From NCBI RefSeq assembly GCF_001422735.1, contig NZ_LMLZ01000001.1, positions 493,233-557,232 on the forward strand: a DNA stretch of 64,000 nucleotides. The letters are read 5' to 3'. Positions 27,022 to 36,173 of the stretch are shown piece by piece. This DNA comes from Acidovorax sp. Leaf78. Lineage in GTDB: Bacteria > Pseudomonadota > Gammaproteobacteria > Burkholderiales > Burkholderiaceae_C. The notes below the pieces were generated by a model. It was not told the origin of the DNA and searched no databases. It saw nothing but the letters and a program-made list of their open reading frames with translations. Each line of letters opens with the position of its first letter. The first letter of the stretch is position 1. Position numbers and translations under genes: made by a program.

Positions 27022-29409
27022 ATGGGCTGGCCTAGGTTCGTGCCGGCCCCGCGGGTGCAGAGCGGGGCTCTGCCGGCTGTGGCGCGGCCTCTGGTCGTGC
27101 TGGCGGTGTGCATGCTGCTGGGCGCGCCACACGCCCACGCCCTGCCGTCCTACGACGAGGTGCGGGCCGACTTCAAACCGTCCGACACCGTAGTGCTCTC
27201 GCGCGAAGGCGAGGTGCTGCAGCGCCTGCGCACCGACACCACGGTGCGGCGGGGCCAGTGGGTGGCCTTGGCCGATGTGTCGCCCGCACTGCGCACGGCG
27301 CTGGTGCTGAGCGAAGACAAGCGATTCTTCGAGCACAGCGGCGTGGACTGGCGCGCTGCGTCAGCCGCCGCCTGGGGCAACCTGTGGAACCAGCGCACGC
27401 GCGGCGCCAGCACCATCACCATGCAGCTCGCAGGCCTGCTCGACGGCGACTGGCGGCAGGGGCCGGGCGGGCGCACCGTGGTGCAAAAGCTCGGCCAGAC
27501 GGTGGCCGCGCAGGTGCTGGACCGGCGCTGGCGCAAAGACCAGGTGCTGGAGGCGTATCTCAACCTCGTGCCGTTTCGCAGCGAACTGGTGGGCATCGAT
27601 GCGCTCAGCCGCACGCTGTTCGGCAAAGCTGCCCACGGCCTGGACGACCGCGAGGCGGCGGTGGCGGCGGCCCTGGTGCGGGCGCCCAACGCGCGCCCCG
27701 CGCTGGTGGCCCAGCGGGCCTGCGGCGTGCTGCGCGACATGCAGGCCCAGCCGCCGCCAAGAAAGCTGCCCGCCACCGCGGGTGCCCCCGCATCGCAGGC
27801 CCAACCACCGCGTGTGGACTGCGATGCCCTCGACCTCTTCACCACCGCCGCGCTCCAGCGCCGCGCATTCGATGCCAGCGAGGGCGTGGCGCCGCATTTC
27901 GCGCGCTATCTGCTGCGCCAGCGTTTCAAGGACGGTGTGGCGGTGCCCGAGCGGGTGCAGAGCACGCTGCGCGCACCGCTGCAGCGCTTTGCTGTCAGCA
28001 CCCTGCAGCAGCACCTTCGCGAACTCCGCGGGCGTAATGTGGAAGACGGCGCCGTGCTCGTGCTCGACAACGCCACGGGCGAGGTGCTGGCGTGGGTGGG
28101 CTCGTCCGGGCAACTGAGCCAGGCGAGCGAGGTCGATGGCGTGCTGGCGCTGCGCCAGCCGGGCTCCACGCTCAAGCCCTTCTTGTACGCGCAGGCCATT
28201 GCCGAGCGGCGGCTCACGGCGGCATCGCTGGTGGACGACTCGCCTGCCCACATCGCCACGGCGGGCGGTTTGTACATTCCGCAAAACTACGACCGGCAGT
28301 TCAAGGGCTGGGTGTCGGCGCGCACCGCGCTGGCCGCGTCGCTCAATGTGCCGGCGGTGCGCACGCTGGTCATGGTCACGCCCGACGCATTCCACCGGCA
28401 ATTGCGCGCAGTGGGCATGCCGCTGCGCGAGAGCGGTGATTACTTCGGCTACAGCCTGGCGCTGGGCAGCCCCGAGGTGCCGCTGGTGCACCTGACCAAT
28501 GCCTTTCGCACACTGGCCAACGGCGGGCAACTGAGCCCGGTGGACCTGGCCGCGCCCGCTCGTGGCCGGCCCCCTGCCTTCACGGCGGCCATCGACCCGC
28601 GAGCCGCGTTCATCGTGGGCGACATCCTGTCGGACGGCAATTCCCGCGCGCGCACCTTCGGCACCGACAGCGTGCTGGCCACACGCTTCTGGACCGCAGT
28701 GAAAACCGGCACCAGCAAGGACATGCGCGACAACTGGGCCGTGGGCTGGTCCGAGCGCTACACCGTCGGCGTGTGGGTAGGCAACGCCAGCGGCGCCGCC
28801 ATGCACGACGTGAGCGGCACCAGCGGCGCAGCGCCCATCTGGGCGACCGTGATGGGCTTCTTGCATGCGCGCGAGCCCAGCCGTGCGCCCAAGGCACCTG
28901 CAGGCGTGCTCAAGGCTGCGGTGCGGTTTGGCCCCGGGCCCGCAGCCGCAGAGGCGCGCTCCGCCCAGCCGCTGGAGGCTGCTCGGGAGGAGTGGTTCTT
29001 GCAGGGTACGCAGCAACCCCTTTTTGCTATTGATTCAATAGCTGCTGGCGCCGATGTAGCAAGCGGTAGGGCCGCAAAAGACCCCAAACATGCCGCGCGG
29101 AAGCTGCCCGATGCCCCGCCCGGCGGGCCAGCGCGCATCACCGCCCCCGCCAGCGGCACCATCATCGCGCTGGACCCGGACATCCCGCCCGCCCGCCAGC
29201 GCCTGCAGTTCGCTGCCACGGGCGACGGCCTGCTGTGGCGGATGGACGGCAAGCCCCTGGGCCAGGGTCCGCGCGTGGCCTGGCTGCCCTGGCCCGGCCG
29301 GCATGTGGTGCAGATCACCGATGCCAAGGGCCAGGTGCTGGACGAGATCCGCCTGGAGGTCCGCGGCGCGGGTGTGGCGGCCACGCCGCCCCGGGGCTCT
29401 GCGAATTGA
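27022..29409 (+). CDS. pbpC: Penicillin-binding protein 1C (bifunctional peptidoglycan glycosyltransferase/transpeptidase)
   Basis: A 795-residue class A penicillin-binding protein. A signal anchor at about residues 18-36 precedes the GT51 glycosyltransferase domain, with catalytic Glu in LSEDKRFFEHSGVDW and GASTITMQLAGLL. The transpeptidase has the Ser382 nucleophile in STLK, SLN in AASLNVPA and K561TGTS. The C-terminal BiPBP_C domain closes the protein. Residues about 667-686 (FAIDSIAAGADVASGR...) are encoded by a dispersed repeat inserted in frame in the linker before BiPBP_C. The alpha-2-macroglobulin gene lies upstream, as in many Proteobacteria. The ATG at 27022 is the first that yields the anchor. 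Confidence 0.94.
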   Translation: MGWPRFVPAPRVQSGALPAVARPLVVLAVCMLLGAPHAHALPSYDEVRADFKPSDTVVLSREGEVLQRLRTDTTVRRGQWVALADVSPALRTALVLSEDKRFFEHSGVDWRAASAAAWGNLWNQRTRGASTITMQLAGLLDGDWRQGPGGRTVVQKLGQTVAAQVLDRRWRKDQVLEAYLNLVPFRSELVGIDALSRTLFGKAAHGLDDREAAVAAALVRAPNARPALVAQRACGVLRDMQAQPPPRKLPATAGAPASQAQPPRVDCDALDLFTTAALQRRAFDASEGVAPHFARYLLRQRFKDGVAVPERVQSTLRAPLQRFAVSTLQQHLRELRGRNVEDGAVLVLDNATGEVLAWVGSSGQLSQASEVDGVLALRQPGSTLKPFLYAQAIAERRLTAASLVDDSPAHIATAGGLYIPQNYDRQFKGWVSARTALAASLNVPAVRTLVMVTPDAFHRQLRAVGMPLRESGDYFGYSLALGSPEVPLVHLTNAFRTLANGGQLSPVDLAAPARGRPPAFTAAIDPRAAFIVGDILSDGNSRARTFGTDSVLATRFWTAVKTGTSKDMRDNWAVGWSERYTVGVWVGNASGAAMHDVSGTSGAAPIWATVMGFLHAREPSRAPKAPAGVLKAAVRFGPGPAAAEARSAQPLEAAREEWFLQGTQQPLFAIDSIAAGADVASGRAAKDPKHAARKLPDAPPGGPARITAPASGTIIALDPDIPPARQRLQFAATGDGLLWRMDGKPLGQGPRVAWLPWPGRHVVQITDAKGQVLDEIRLEVRGAGVAATPPRGSAN
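29021..29080 (+). repeat. Dispersed repeat, copy C (in frame inside pbpC)
   Basis: GCTAT-N7-ATAGCT (29026-29043), then GCTGGCGC, CAAGCGGTAGGGCC and an A-rich end. It is the copy closest to the consensus and lies wholly inside the pbpC reading frame, with no stop codon introduced. It codes for part of the linker between the transpeptidase and BiPBP_C domains. Confidence 0.8.
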
Positions 29410-29718
29410 CGGCGCCTGGCGCGGCAGCTACGGTGTGACTGACCGCACCAGGGGCTTTGCTGGAGCGCCTTGGCGGTATCGGGTTGAAGCCCGGCGACCA
29501 GCGTGGCGCGTCGACTGACCGCACAGGGCGGCCCTGCAAGGTCACTGTGCAGGATGACCGTGCGGGAGCCCGTGGATAGCTGGTCCGATGGTCAGAGGGT
29601 CGATGGTCAGAGGGTCCGATGGGGCGGGTGGCCGGCGTGGCAGCAATGCCATGCAACACCTGGTGGCATGTCAGCCAGCCGACAACGCCCCCCACTAGAA
29701 TGGTTACCAAATATTTCT
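29410..29718. other. Intergenic region with a short tandem duplication
   Basis: No gene is visible in these 309 bases. A 15-base unit (CGATGGTCAGAGGGT) is repeated exactly at 29586-29600 and 29601-29615, followed by a third partial copy. The 60 bases before the next start codon are AT-richer (ATGGTTACCAAATATTTCT near 29700) and probably hold its promoter and leader. Confidence 0.6.
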
Positions 29719-32001
29719 ATGCCGTTCCTGCGCCAGTTCTTCTCCCACCGCCTTATCTGGTTGGCGCTGCTGTTGTCGCTGGGGATTGGTGCCCTGTTCG
29801 CCCGCACGATCTGGACGATCCGCACCGACGAGTGGAACTACGCCAGCCAGACCAACAGCAATCTGGTGCACACCCTGGAGCAGGGGCTCAGCTGGTCGCT
29901 CGACTCCATCGACAAGTCATTGGAGGGCGTGGCCCGCGAGGTGGCACGCAGCGATGTGTGGGCCCTGCCGCCCGACCTGCGCAACCGCGTCATTTTTGAC
30001 AATTCGCTGCGGGCGCGCGGCGCGGGCGACGTGTTCGTGCTGGATGCCACGGGCAGCATCGTGCTCGACTCGGGCGCCAGCACACTGCGCCGCGCCAGCC
30101 TGGCGGACCGCGACTACTTCCAGGCCTTCGCCAAGGACGGGCACCAGGGACTTTTCATCGGCAAGCCGGTGCCTTCGCGCGTGACCGGGCTGAACGTGCT
30201 GCCCATGGCCCGCGCGTACCGCCACCCGGACGGCAGCTTTGCCGGCGTCGTGGTCGGGGCCGTGCGCCTAAGCTACTTCAATGAACTCTTCGGCTCGCTC
30301 GACCTGGGTGCCAACAGCGGGATCAATCTGTTTCGCCACGACGGAGTGGTCATCTCGCGGTATCCGTACGGCGATTCGGACGTCGGCAAGACCATTGCGG
30401 GATCGCCCAACCTGGAGCGCTTTCAGCGCGAGGGCAGTGGCGCGTTCGTGGGCGTGGCAGCCCTGGACGGGGTCGAGCGCCTGTATGCCTTCCGGCAGGT
30501 GGGCTCCTACCCGCTCATCATCAATGTGGCGCAGGCGACCGAAACGGTGCTGGCCAAGTGGTACCGCAGCGCGACCGTGCTGGGCGGTTTCGCGCTGCTG
30601 CTCATGCTCGCCTGCGTGGCCCTGGCCGCCATGTTCGTGCGCGAACTCACGCTGCGCCAGCAGGTGTCGGCCCAACTGCGCGAGGCCGAGCACCATCTGC
30701 GCACCATCCTCGATAACCTGCCGTCGGCTATCAGCTACTGGGACAGGGGCCTGCACAACCTGTTTGCCAACCAGGTGTACTTCGAGTGGTTCGGCGTGAT
30801 GCCCGACAAACTGCGCGGTCAGCACGTGAGCCAGTTGCTGGGCCCCGATGTCTATGCGCAGAACCTGCCTTTCATGGAGCACGCGCTGGCGGGAGAGCCC
30901 CAGTTGTTCGAGCGCGCGCTGGTGGACGCGCGCGGCCAGGTGCTCCATGCCCTGGTGTCCTACCTGCCCGACGAGGTCGATGGCCAAGTGCGCGGATTCT
31001 TCGTACAAGCCACCGACATCACCGAGCGCAAGCGCATGGAGGATGAGCTTTTTGCCGAGAAGGAGCGCGTGCGCCTGACCCTGCAATCCATCGGCGATGC
31101 CGTGGTCTGCGCCGACGGGCAGGGCGCTGTCACCTACCTCAACCCTGTCGCCGAGCGCCTGACCGGCTGGCAGGCGTTTGACGCAGCGGGCCGCCGCATC
31201 GACGAAGTGGTGGTGCTGCGCAGCCCGCACAACGATGCCGTGCTGGCCAGCTCACTGCTGGCAGCCATCCAGAGCGGCGAGGGCGCCGATTCGGTGCGCG
31301 GCGTGATCGTGCACCGCACCAGCGGCCAACGGTTCCAGGTCGAGAAAACCTCCAGCCCGATCACCGACCGCCACGGCCAAGTCACCGGCGCCGTGGCCGT
31401 GCTGCGCGATGTGACCGAGGCCGTCGTCATGGCCGAACGCATGGCCCACCTGGCCCAGTACGACGCGCTGACCGACCTGCCCAATCGCGTGCTGTTGCAA
31501 GACCGCGCGCAAATGGCCATCACCCAGGCGCGGCGCGACGGCAAATGCCTGGCCGTCATGTACCTGGACCTGGACGGCTTCAAGGCCGTGAACGACAGCC
31601 TGGGCCACGACGTGGGCGACCTGCTGCTCGTGCAGTTCGCCCAGCGCCTCAAAGCCGCGGTGCGCGCGTCCGACACCGTGTGCCGCCAGGGCGGCGACGA
31701 GTTCGTAGTGCTGCTGCCCGGCCTGGAGGGCGTGGAGCCCGCCTGCGGCGTGGCCCGCAAGATCCTGGCATCGTGCGATGCCCCCTTCGAGCTGGCCGGC
31801 CGCATGCTGCCCATGGGCCTGAGCGGCGGCATCGCGCTGTACCCGCAGCACGGCGACACGTTCGACGCTTTGTCCCGCCACGCCGACAGCGCCATGTACG
31901 CCGCCAAGCGCGGCGGGCGCATGCGCTTCATGCTGTACCGCGGGCCTGACGCGGAGCCCGAGGTGGTGCAGGTGGACCCAGTCATAGGCCAGGACGCGTG
32001 A
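29719..32001 (+). CDS. Membrane diguanylate cyclase with dCache sensor and two PAS domains
   Basis: A 760-residue protein. TM1 at about residues 10-30 and TM2 at about 285-305 (GGFALLLMLACVALAAMFV) bracket a periplasmic dCache sensor containing LEQGLSWSLDSIDKSLEGVA and DRDYFQAF. Two cytoplasmic PAS domains follow (HLRTILDNLPSAISYWD... and RLTLQSIGDAVVCAD...), then a GGDEF domain with intact GGDEF and a canonical RASD I-site five residues before it. So it should synthesise cyclic di-GMP with product feedback. The ATG at 29719 directly precedes TM1; longer frames add low-complexity sequence. dCache ligands are often amino acids or carboxylates; which one here is unknown. Confidence 0.88.
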   Translation: MPFLRQFFSHRLIWLALLLSLGIGALFARTIWTIRTDEWNYASQTNSNLVHTLEQGLSWSLDSIDKSLEGVAREVARSDVWALPPDLRNRVIFDNSLRARGAGDVFVLDATGSIVLDSGASTLRRASLADRDYFQAFAKDGHQGLFIGKPVPSRVTGLNVLPMARAYRHPDGSFAGVVVGAVRLSYFNELFGSLDLGANSGINLFRHDGVVISRYPYGDSDVGKTIAGSPNLERFQREGSGAFVGVAALDGVERLYAFRQVGSYPLIINVAQATETVLAKWYRSATVLGGFALLLMLACVALAAMFVRELTLRQQVSAQLREAEHHLRTILDNLPSAISYWDRGLHNLFANQVYFEWFGVMPDKLRGQHVSQLLGPDVYAQNLPFMEHALAGEPQLFERALVDARGQVLHALVSYLPDEVDGQVRGFFVQATDITERKRMEDELFAEKERVRLTLQSIGDAVVCADGQGAVTYLNPVAERLTGWQAFDAAGRRIDEVVVLRSPHNDAVLASSLLAAIQSGEGADSVRGVIVHRTSGQRFQVEKTSSPITDRHGQVTGAVAVLRDVTEAVVMAERMAHLAQYDALTDLPNRVLLQDRAQMAITQARRDGKCLAVMYLDLDGFKAVNDSLGHDVGDLLLVQFAQRLKAAVRASDTVCRQGGDEFVVLLPGLEGVEPACGVARKILASCDAPFELAGRMLPMGLSGGIALYPQHGDTFDALSRHADSAMYAAKRGGRMRFMLYRGPDAEPEVVQVDPVIGQDA

Positions 32002-32068
32002 TCGCCGCGGGCACCGCTTCGCTGGCGTTGCGCGTGGGCATGAACCAGCGCATGGGCATCCAATGCAG

Positions 32069-32125
32069 TTGCTATTAAATATGTAGCTGACGGCGCCCGC
32101 CCAGTGAGCGGTAGGGCTCTGAAAA
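32069..32125 (+). repeat. Dispersed repeat, copy D
   Basis: GCTAT-N7-GTAGCT with one mismatch in the palindrome, then CGGCGC, GTGAGCGGTAGGGC and GAAAAG. It lies in the 284-base gap before the hydroxy-acid oxidase gene, about 160 bases upstream of its start. Confidence 0.75.
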
Positions 32126-32285
32126 GCCTGAAGTTCCACGACGGGTGCTGCGCGCACGCACCATCGGCGATGGAAATTTGTTGCAGCCCCGCGCAAATAA
32201 TTTTGATGGCCGCGCCGCGCGCAACTGCCTACCATCCGGCGAGGCTTTAAAAACCGTTCAACGTCTTTTTGCTCTGGAGTGCCGC

Positions 32286-33458
32286 GTGCCTGACCTGTCC
32301 AAAATCACCAGCATCGAAGACCTGCGCGTCGTCGCCAAGCGCCGCGTGCCGCGCATGTTTTACGACTACGCCGATTCAGGCTCTTACACGGAAGGCACGT
32401 ACCGCGCCAACACGCAGGACTTCCAGTCCATCAAGCTGCGCCAGCGCGTGGCGGTGAACATGGCGGGCCGCAGCACCCGCACCACCATGATCGGCCAGGA
32501 CGTGGCCATGCCTGTGGCGATAGCGCCCACCGGCCTCACCGGCATGCAGCACGCCGACGGCGAGATCCTGGGCGCGCGCGCTGCCAAGGCCTTCGGCATT
32601 CCGTTCACGCTGTCGACCATGAGCATCTGCTCCATCGAAGACGTGGCCGAGCACACGGGCCGCCACCCGTTCTGGTTTCAGCTGTACGTGATGCGCGACC
32701 GCGACTTCATCGAGCGCCTGATCGACCGCGCCAAGGCGGCCAACTGCTCGGCGCTGCAGCTCACGCTGGACCTGCAGATCCTGGGCCAGCGCCACAAGGA
32801 CATCAAGAACGGCCTGTCCACGCCGCCCAAGCCCACCATCGCCAACATGCTCAACCTGGCCACCAAGCCGCACTGGTGCCTGGGCATGCTGGGCACCAAG
32901 CGCCGCACCTTTGGCAACATCGTGGGCCACGCCAAGGGCGTGGGCGATTTGTCATCGCTGTCGTCCTGGACGGCCGAGCAGTTCGACCCGCAGCTCAACT
33001 GGGGCGATGTGGAGTGGATCAAAAAGCGCTGGGGCGGCAAGCTGATCCTCAAGGGCATCATGGATGCCGAAGACGCCCGCCTGGCCGTCAACAGCGGGGC
33101 CGATGCGCTCATCGTCAGCAACCACGGCGGCCGCCAGCTCGACGGCGCGCCATCGTCCATCGCCGCGCTGCCCGGCATTGCCGAAGCGGTGCGCCAGGCG
33201 GGCGGCGGCATCGAGGTGTGGATGGACGGCGGCATCCGCAGCGGCCAGGACGTGCTGAAGGCCCGCGCGCTGGGCGCACAGGGCACGCTGATCGGGCGGA
33301 GTTTCCTGTATGGGCTGGGGGCCTATGGCGAAGCGGGGGTGACGCGTGCGCTGCAGATCATTCAGCGGGAGCTGGATATCACGATGGCGTTTTGTGGGCA
33401 CACCAACATCAACACGGTGGACCGGTCGATTTTGTTGCCGGGCACATACCCGGTGTGA
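32286..33458 (+). CDS. FMN-dependent alpha-hydroxy-acid dehydrogenase/oxidase (L-lactate dehydrogenase LldD-like)
   Basis: A 390-residue flavoprotein that oxidises (S)-2-hydroxy acids, probably L-lactate, feeding the quinone pool. Family blocks are intact: RVPRMFYDYADSGSYTE, the FMN-binding PVAIAPTGLTGM, FQLYVMRDR, the flavin Lys in LILKGIMDAEDA, the catalytic His/Arg in SNHGGRQLDG, and WMDGGIRSGQDVLKA. The start is GTG at 32286, with CTGGAG seven bases upstream; the longer frame carries 47 residues of unlikely sequence. No lactate permease or regulator adjoins, so the substrate is not confirmed. Glycolate or mandelate oxidase activity is the main alternative. Confidence 0.9.
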   Translation: MPDLSKITSIEDLRVVAKRRVPRMFYDYADSGSYTEGTYRANTQDFQSIKLRQRVAVNMAGRSTRTTMIGQDVAMPVAIAPTGLTGMQHADGEILGARAAKAFGIPFTLSTMSICSIEDVAEHTGRHPFWFQLYVMRDRDFIERLIDRAKAANCSALQLTLDLQILGQRHKDIKNGLSTPPKPTIANMLNLATKPHWCLGMLGTKRRTFGNIVGHAKGVGDLSSLSSWTAEQFDPQLNWGDVEWIKKRWGGKLILKGIMDAEDARLAVNSGADALIVSNHGGRQLDGAPSSIAALPGIAEAVRQAGGGIEVWMDGGIRSGQDVLKARALGAQGTLIGRSFLYGLGAYGEAGVTRALQIIQRELDITMAFCGHTNINTVDRSILLPGTYPV

Positions 33459-33523
33459 AGGCCCGGGCGGGAGCCACGGCTGCAGCAGGCCGGTGCGCTG
33501 CTGGCCATGGCCGCGTTGCCCTG

Positions 33524-35974
33524 TCAATACTTGTAGCTCAGCGTGGCCATCACGCTGCGCGGCTCGCCGTAGTAGCTCTGGCGCGTCCAGCCATCGGGGC
33601 GGTCGAGATACTTGCGGTCCAGCAGGTTGTTGACTGTCACGGTGACGCGCGTCTTGGGCGTGATCTGGTAGCCGGCCTGCAGCGACAGCAGCGTCACGCT
33701 GCCCTGGCCCCAGTGTGCGCCATCGATGTTGTTGAAGATGGCACTGCGCACGCGTGCCCCTGCGCCCAGGCTCCAGCCGCCGTCAAATCGGTAGTCGGTC
33801 CACAGCGAGAAGCTGTGGCGCGGAAACACGGTGGTGAAAGGCTTGCCCTCCTGGTCGGGCGATGAGCGCAGCACCCGTGTGGTGTTGTACCCGTAGCCCG
33901 CGGTGAGGTTCCAGCGCGGCGACAGGCGGCCGGTCAGTTCGGCCTCAAGGCCCTGGCTGCGTACCTTGCCCGCGGCAATCGACGCTTCCGGGAAGTCCGG
34001 GTCGGTGATGGCGCGGTTCACATCCTCGATGCGGTAGATGCCGACGCTGCTGGCCAGCTTGCCGTCCAGATGCTCGCCCTTGATCCCCACCTCGACCTGG
34101 TGGCCCGCGCGGGGCTGCAGGTAGGCGCCGCTGCGGTTGCGCGAGGTCTGCGGATTGAAGATGGCGCTGTAGCTGCCGTAGGCAGACCAGGTGGGCGACA
34201 GCTCGTACACGGCCCCTGCATAGGGCACGGCCTTGGCGTTCTCGCGGCTGTCGTTGGCGCGGTCGATCAGGTCGCGGCTTTCGTACCAGGTCACTCTGGC
34301 GCCGGCCAGCAGCACGAGCGGTTGCGAGATGCGGATGCGTGCCTGGCCGAACACCGCGCTTTGGCGCAGATCGTTGTTGGCATAGGCGGGGTCGATGGTG
34401 ACATCGGGCCGGGGCACATCGGGGTTGGGCGCGAAGACGTTCAACAGGAATCCGTTGTCTCCCCAGGTGCTGCCGTTGTAGGCATCGCGGCTGGTGCGCC
34501 GCTGGTGGCTGGCCCCCACCACGAACTCCTGCTTGAAGCCGCGCCATTGCACCGGCAGCGTCAGCATGCCTTGCAGGTTGGTCTCGCTCTGGTGGCGGAG
34601 GTAGAAGTAGGGCGATACCGTCATGTCGCCTGTGGCGCGGTCGACGTAGCTGTTGCCGAACCCGAGGGTGGTGTTCTCGTTGCTGTCCAGGTAGTTGGCG
34701 GTCAGGACCGCCCGGCCGCCGCCCTCCAGCCTGTGCTCCAGTTCGGCAAAGCTGCGGCGCATCAGCTGGCTGCTGCGGTTCCACAGAGCGCCAATGTAGG
34801 TGGATCGGTCCAGGTCGGGATACCCACCATCGGCATAGGCCGCGTAGCCCCAGAACGGGCGCCGGAGCGCGTGCTGCGCGCTGTGTCCCACAGACAGCGT
34901 GGTGTTGGGCGTGAAGTCGTATTCCAGCGTACCGTAGCCCAGCGGCTGGCGCGTGAAGGCGTGGTCGGTGACATAGTGCCGGTCTTCGTAGGCGGCCACC
35001 AGGCGTCCCCGCAGGCGCCCCTCTGCGTCCAGCGGACCGGTGATGTCGGCCTCTGTGTAGTAGTGGTTCCAGGAGCCGGCCGATGCACGCGCGTTGAAGC
35101 CGAAGATCGGCTGGGCGCGCTTGCGCACGAAGTTGACGGTACCGCCAGGGTCGCCCGCGCCCTGCAGCAGGCCGGCCGGGCCGCGCCAGACCTCCACCCG
35201 GTCGAACATCGCCAGCGCAAAGTCGTTGTCTCCGGTCTGCACCGACGAGGACACGCCATCGATCTGGTAGCGGTCGATGCCGTAGCCGCGCGACTCCACG
35301 GTGAAGCGACCGGTGCCGTAGGTGGTCACCTTGAGCGCGGTCGTGTACTGCATGGCGTCCTCCACGCGCAGGAAGTTCTGGTCTTCGATACGCTGGCGCG
35401 TCACCACGCTCACCGAATTGGGTATTTCGCGCGGCGCCTGCTCCATGAGGCCCAGGGTGGTGGTGCGGGCTGCATATTCGGGCAGCCCCTCGGTGGTGGC
35501 GCTGGCCTCCGCGGCCGCGGTCACCTTCACTTCATCCAGCGACGCGGCAGCGCCGGGTGCGGCGGAAGGCGCAGCCTGGCCCGCCTGCTCCACCACAAAG
35601 GTCTTGCCGCCGTCCGCGGGACGCGCGGCCAGGCCGCTGCCTGCCAGCAGTTGGTCCAGCGCCTGCCTGGCGGTGTAGGTGCCGCGCACTGCGGGGGCAG
35701 TGCGCCCGGCCGACAGGCTGCTGGCAAATACCACCTGAACGCCCGTGCGCTGGGCAAGGGCGTTGAGCGATTGCGCCAGTGGCGCTGCAGGCAGGTCCAG
35801 AGCCACCGGTGCCACAGCGGCGCCCGGCGGGGCCGCGGTCGGGACAGGCTGAGCCTGCGTGGCCATTGCGATCAGGGCGCTGCAGGCCAGCGCGGTCAGG
35901 CGCCAGCCCTGACCCGGGGCAGTGGGCGTGTGGCGGTGGGTGGCTCGGGGCTGCGGACGCAATGGCAGGGGCAC
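33524..35974 (-). CDS. TonB-dependent siderophore receptor with N-terminal signalling (STN) domain
   Basis: An 816-residue outer-membrane receptor, FecA/FpvA-type transducer. A signal peptide ends near ATQAQ. The STN/secretin-like domain (ALDLPAAPLAQSLNALAQRTGVQVVF..., GTYTARQALDQLLAGSGL) contacts FecR and is followed by the plug (PREIPNSVSVVTRQRIEDQ) and a 22-strand barrel ending in LSYKY. The TonB box is probably in the segment after the STN domain. The start is GTG at 35974, chosen because GAGGAG lies seven bases upstream; a GTG 51 bases further up lacks this. It is the last gene of an ECF sigma / FecR / receptor cluster and should import a ferric siderophore and signal its presence. Confidence 0.92.
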   Translation of the reverse strand: MPLPLRPQPRATHRHTPTAPGQGWRLTALACSALIAMATQAQPVPTAAPPGAAVAPVALDLPAAPLAQSLNALAQRTGVQVVFASSLSAGRTAPAVRGTYTARQALDQLLAGSGLAARPADGGKTFVVEQAGQAAPSAAPGAAASLDEVKVTAAAEASATTEGLPEYAARTTTLGLMEQAPREIPNSVSVVTRQRIEDQNFLRVEDAMQYTTALKVTTYGTGRFTVESRGYGIDRYQIDGVSSSVQTGDNDFALAMFDRVEVWRGPAGLLQGAGDPGGTVNFVRKRAQPIFGFNARASAGSWNHYYTEADITGPLDAEGRLRGRLVAAYEDRHYVTDHAFTRQPLGYGTLEYDFTPNTTLSVGHSAQHALRRPFWGYAAYADGGYPDLDRSTYIGALWNRSSQLMRRSFAELEHRLEGGGRAVLTANYLDSNENTTLGFGNSYVDRATGDMTVSPYFYLRHQSETNLQGMLTLPVQWRGFKQEFVVGASHQRRTSRDAYNGSTWGDNGFLLNVFAPNPDVPRPDVTIDPAYANNDLRQSAVFGQARIRISQPLVLLAGARVTWYESRDLIDRANDSRENAKAVPYAGAVYELSPTWSAYGSYSAIFNPQTSRNRSGAYLQPRAGHQVEVGIKGEHLDGKLASSVGIYRIEDVNRAITDPDFPEASIAAGKVRSQGLEAELTGRLSPRWNLTAGYGYNTTRVLRSSPDQEGKPFTTVFPRHSFSLWTDYRFDGGWSLGAGARVRSAIFNNIDGAHWGQGSVTLLSLQAGYQITPKTRVTVTVNNLLDRKYLDRPDGWTRQSYYGEPRSVMATLSYKY

Positions 35975-36098
35975 GGGAATCTCCTCGTTGATGGTGGGTT
36001 CGCTGCCTGCAAGGCAGGCGCTCACGGGGAGTGCCGTTTCTCGGTGCCCATCACCCTACCCAGCGTCACAAAAAAATTTTCCGCTTTGTGCTGGATGA

Positions 36099-36160
36099 CT
36101 TTTGCTATGAATTAAATAGCTTGTTGCGCTGGATGGACGAGCGGTAGCACAGGTTTTCAT
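36099..36160 (+). repeat. Dispersed repeat, copy E (between fecR-like and receptor genes)
   Basis: TTGCTAT-N7-ATAGCTT (36102-36121), then TTGCGC, GACGAGCGGTAGCAC and GTTTTC. It lies in the 199-base gap between the FecR-like stop and the receptor start and is transcribed antisense relative to its own orientation. It could affect expression of the receptor relative to the regulators. Confidence 0.75.
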
Positions 36161-36173
36161 TCAGAAAGGTGCC

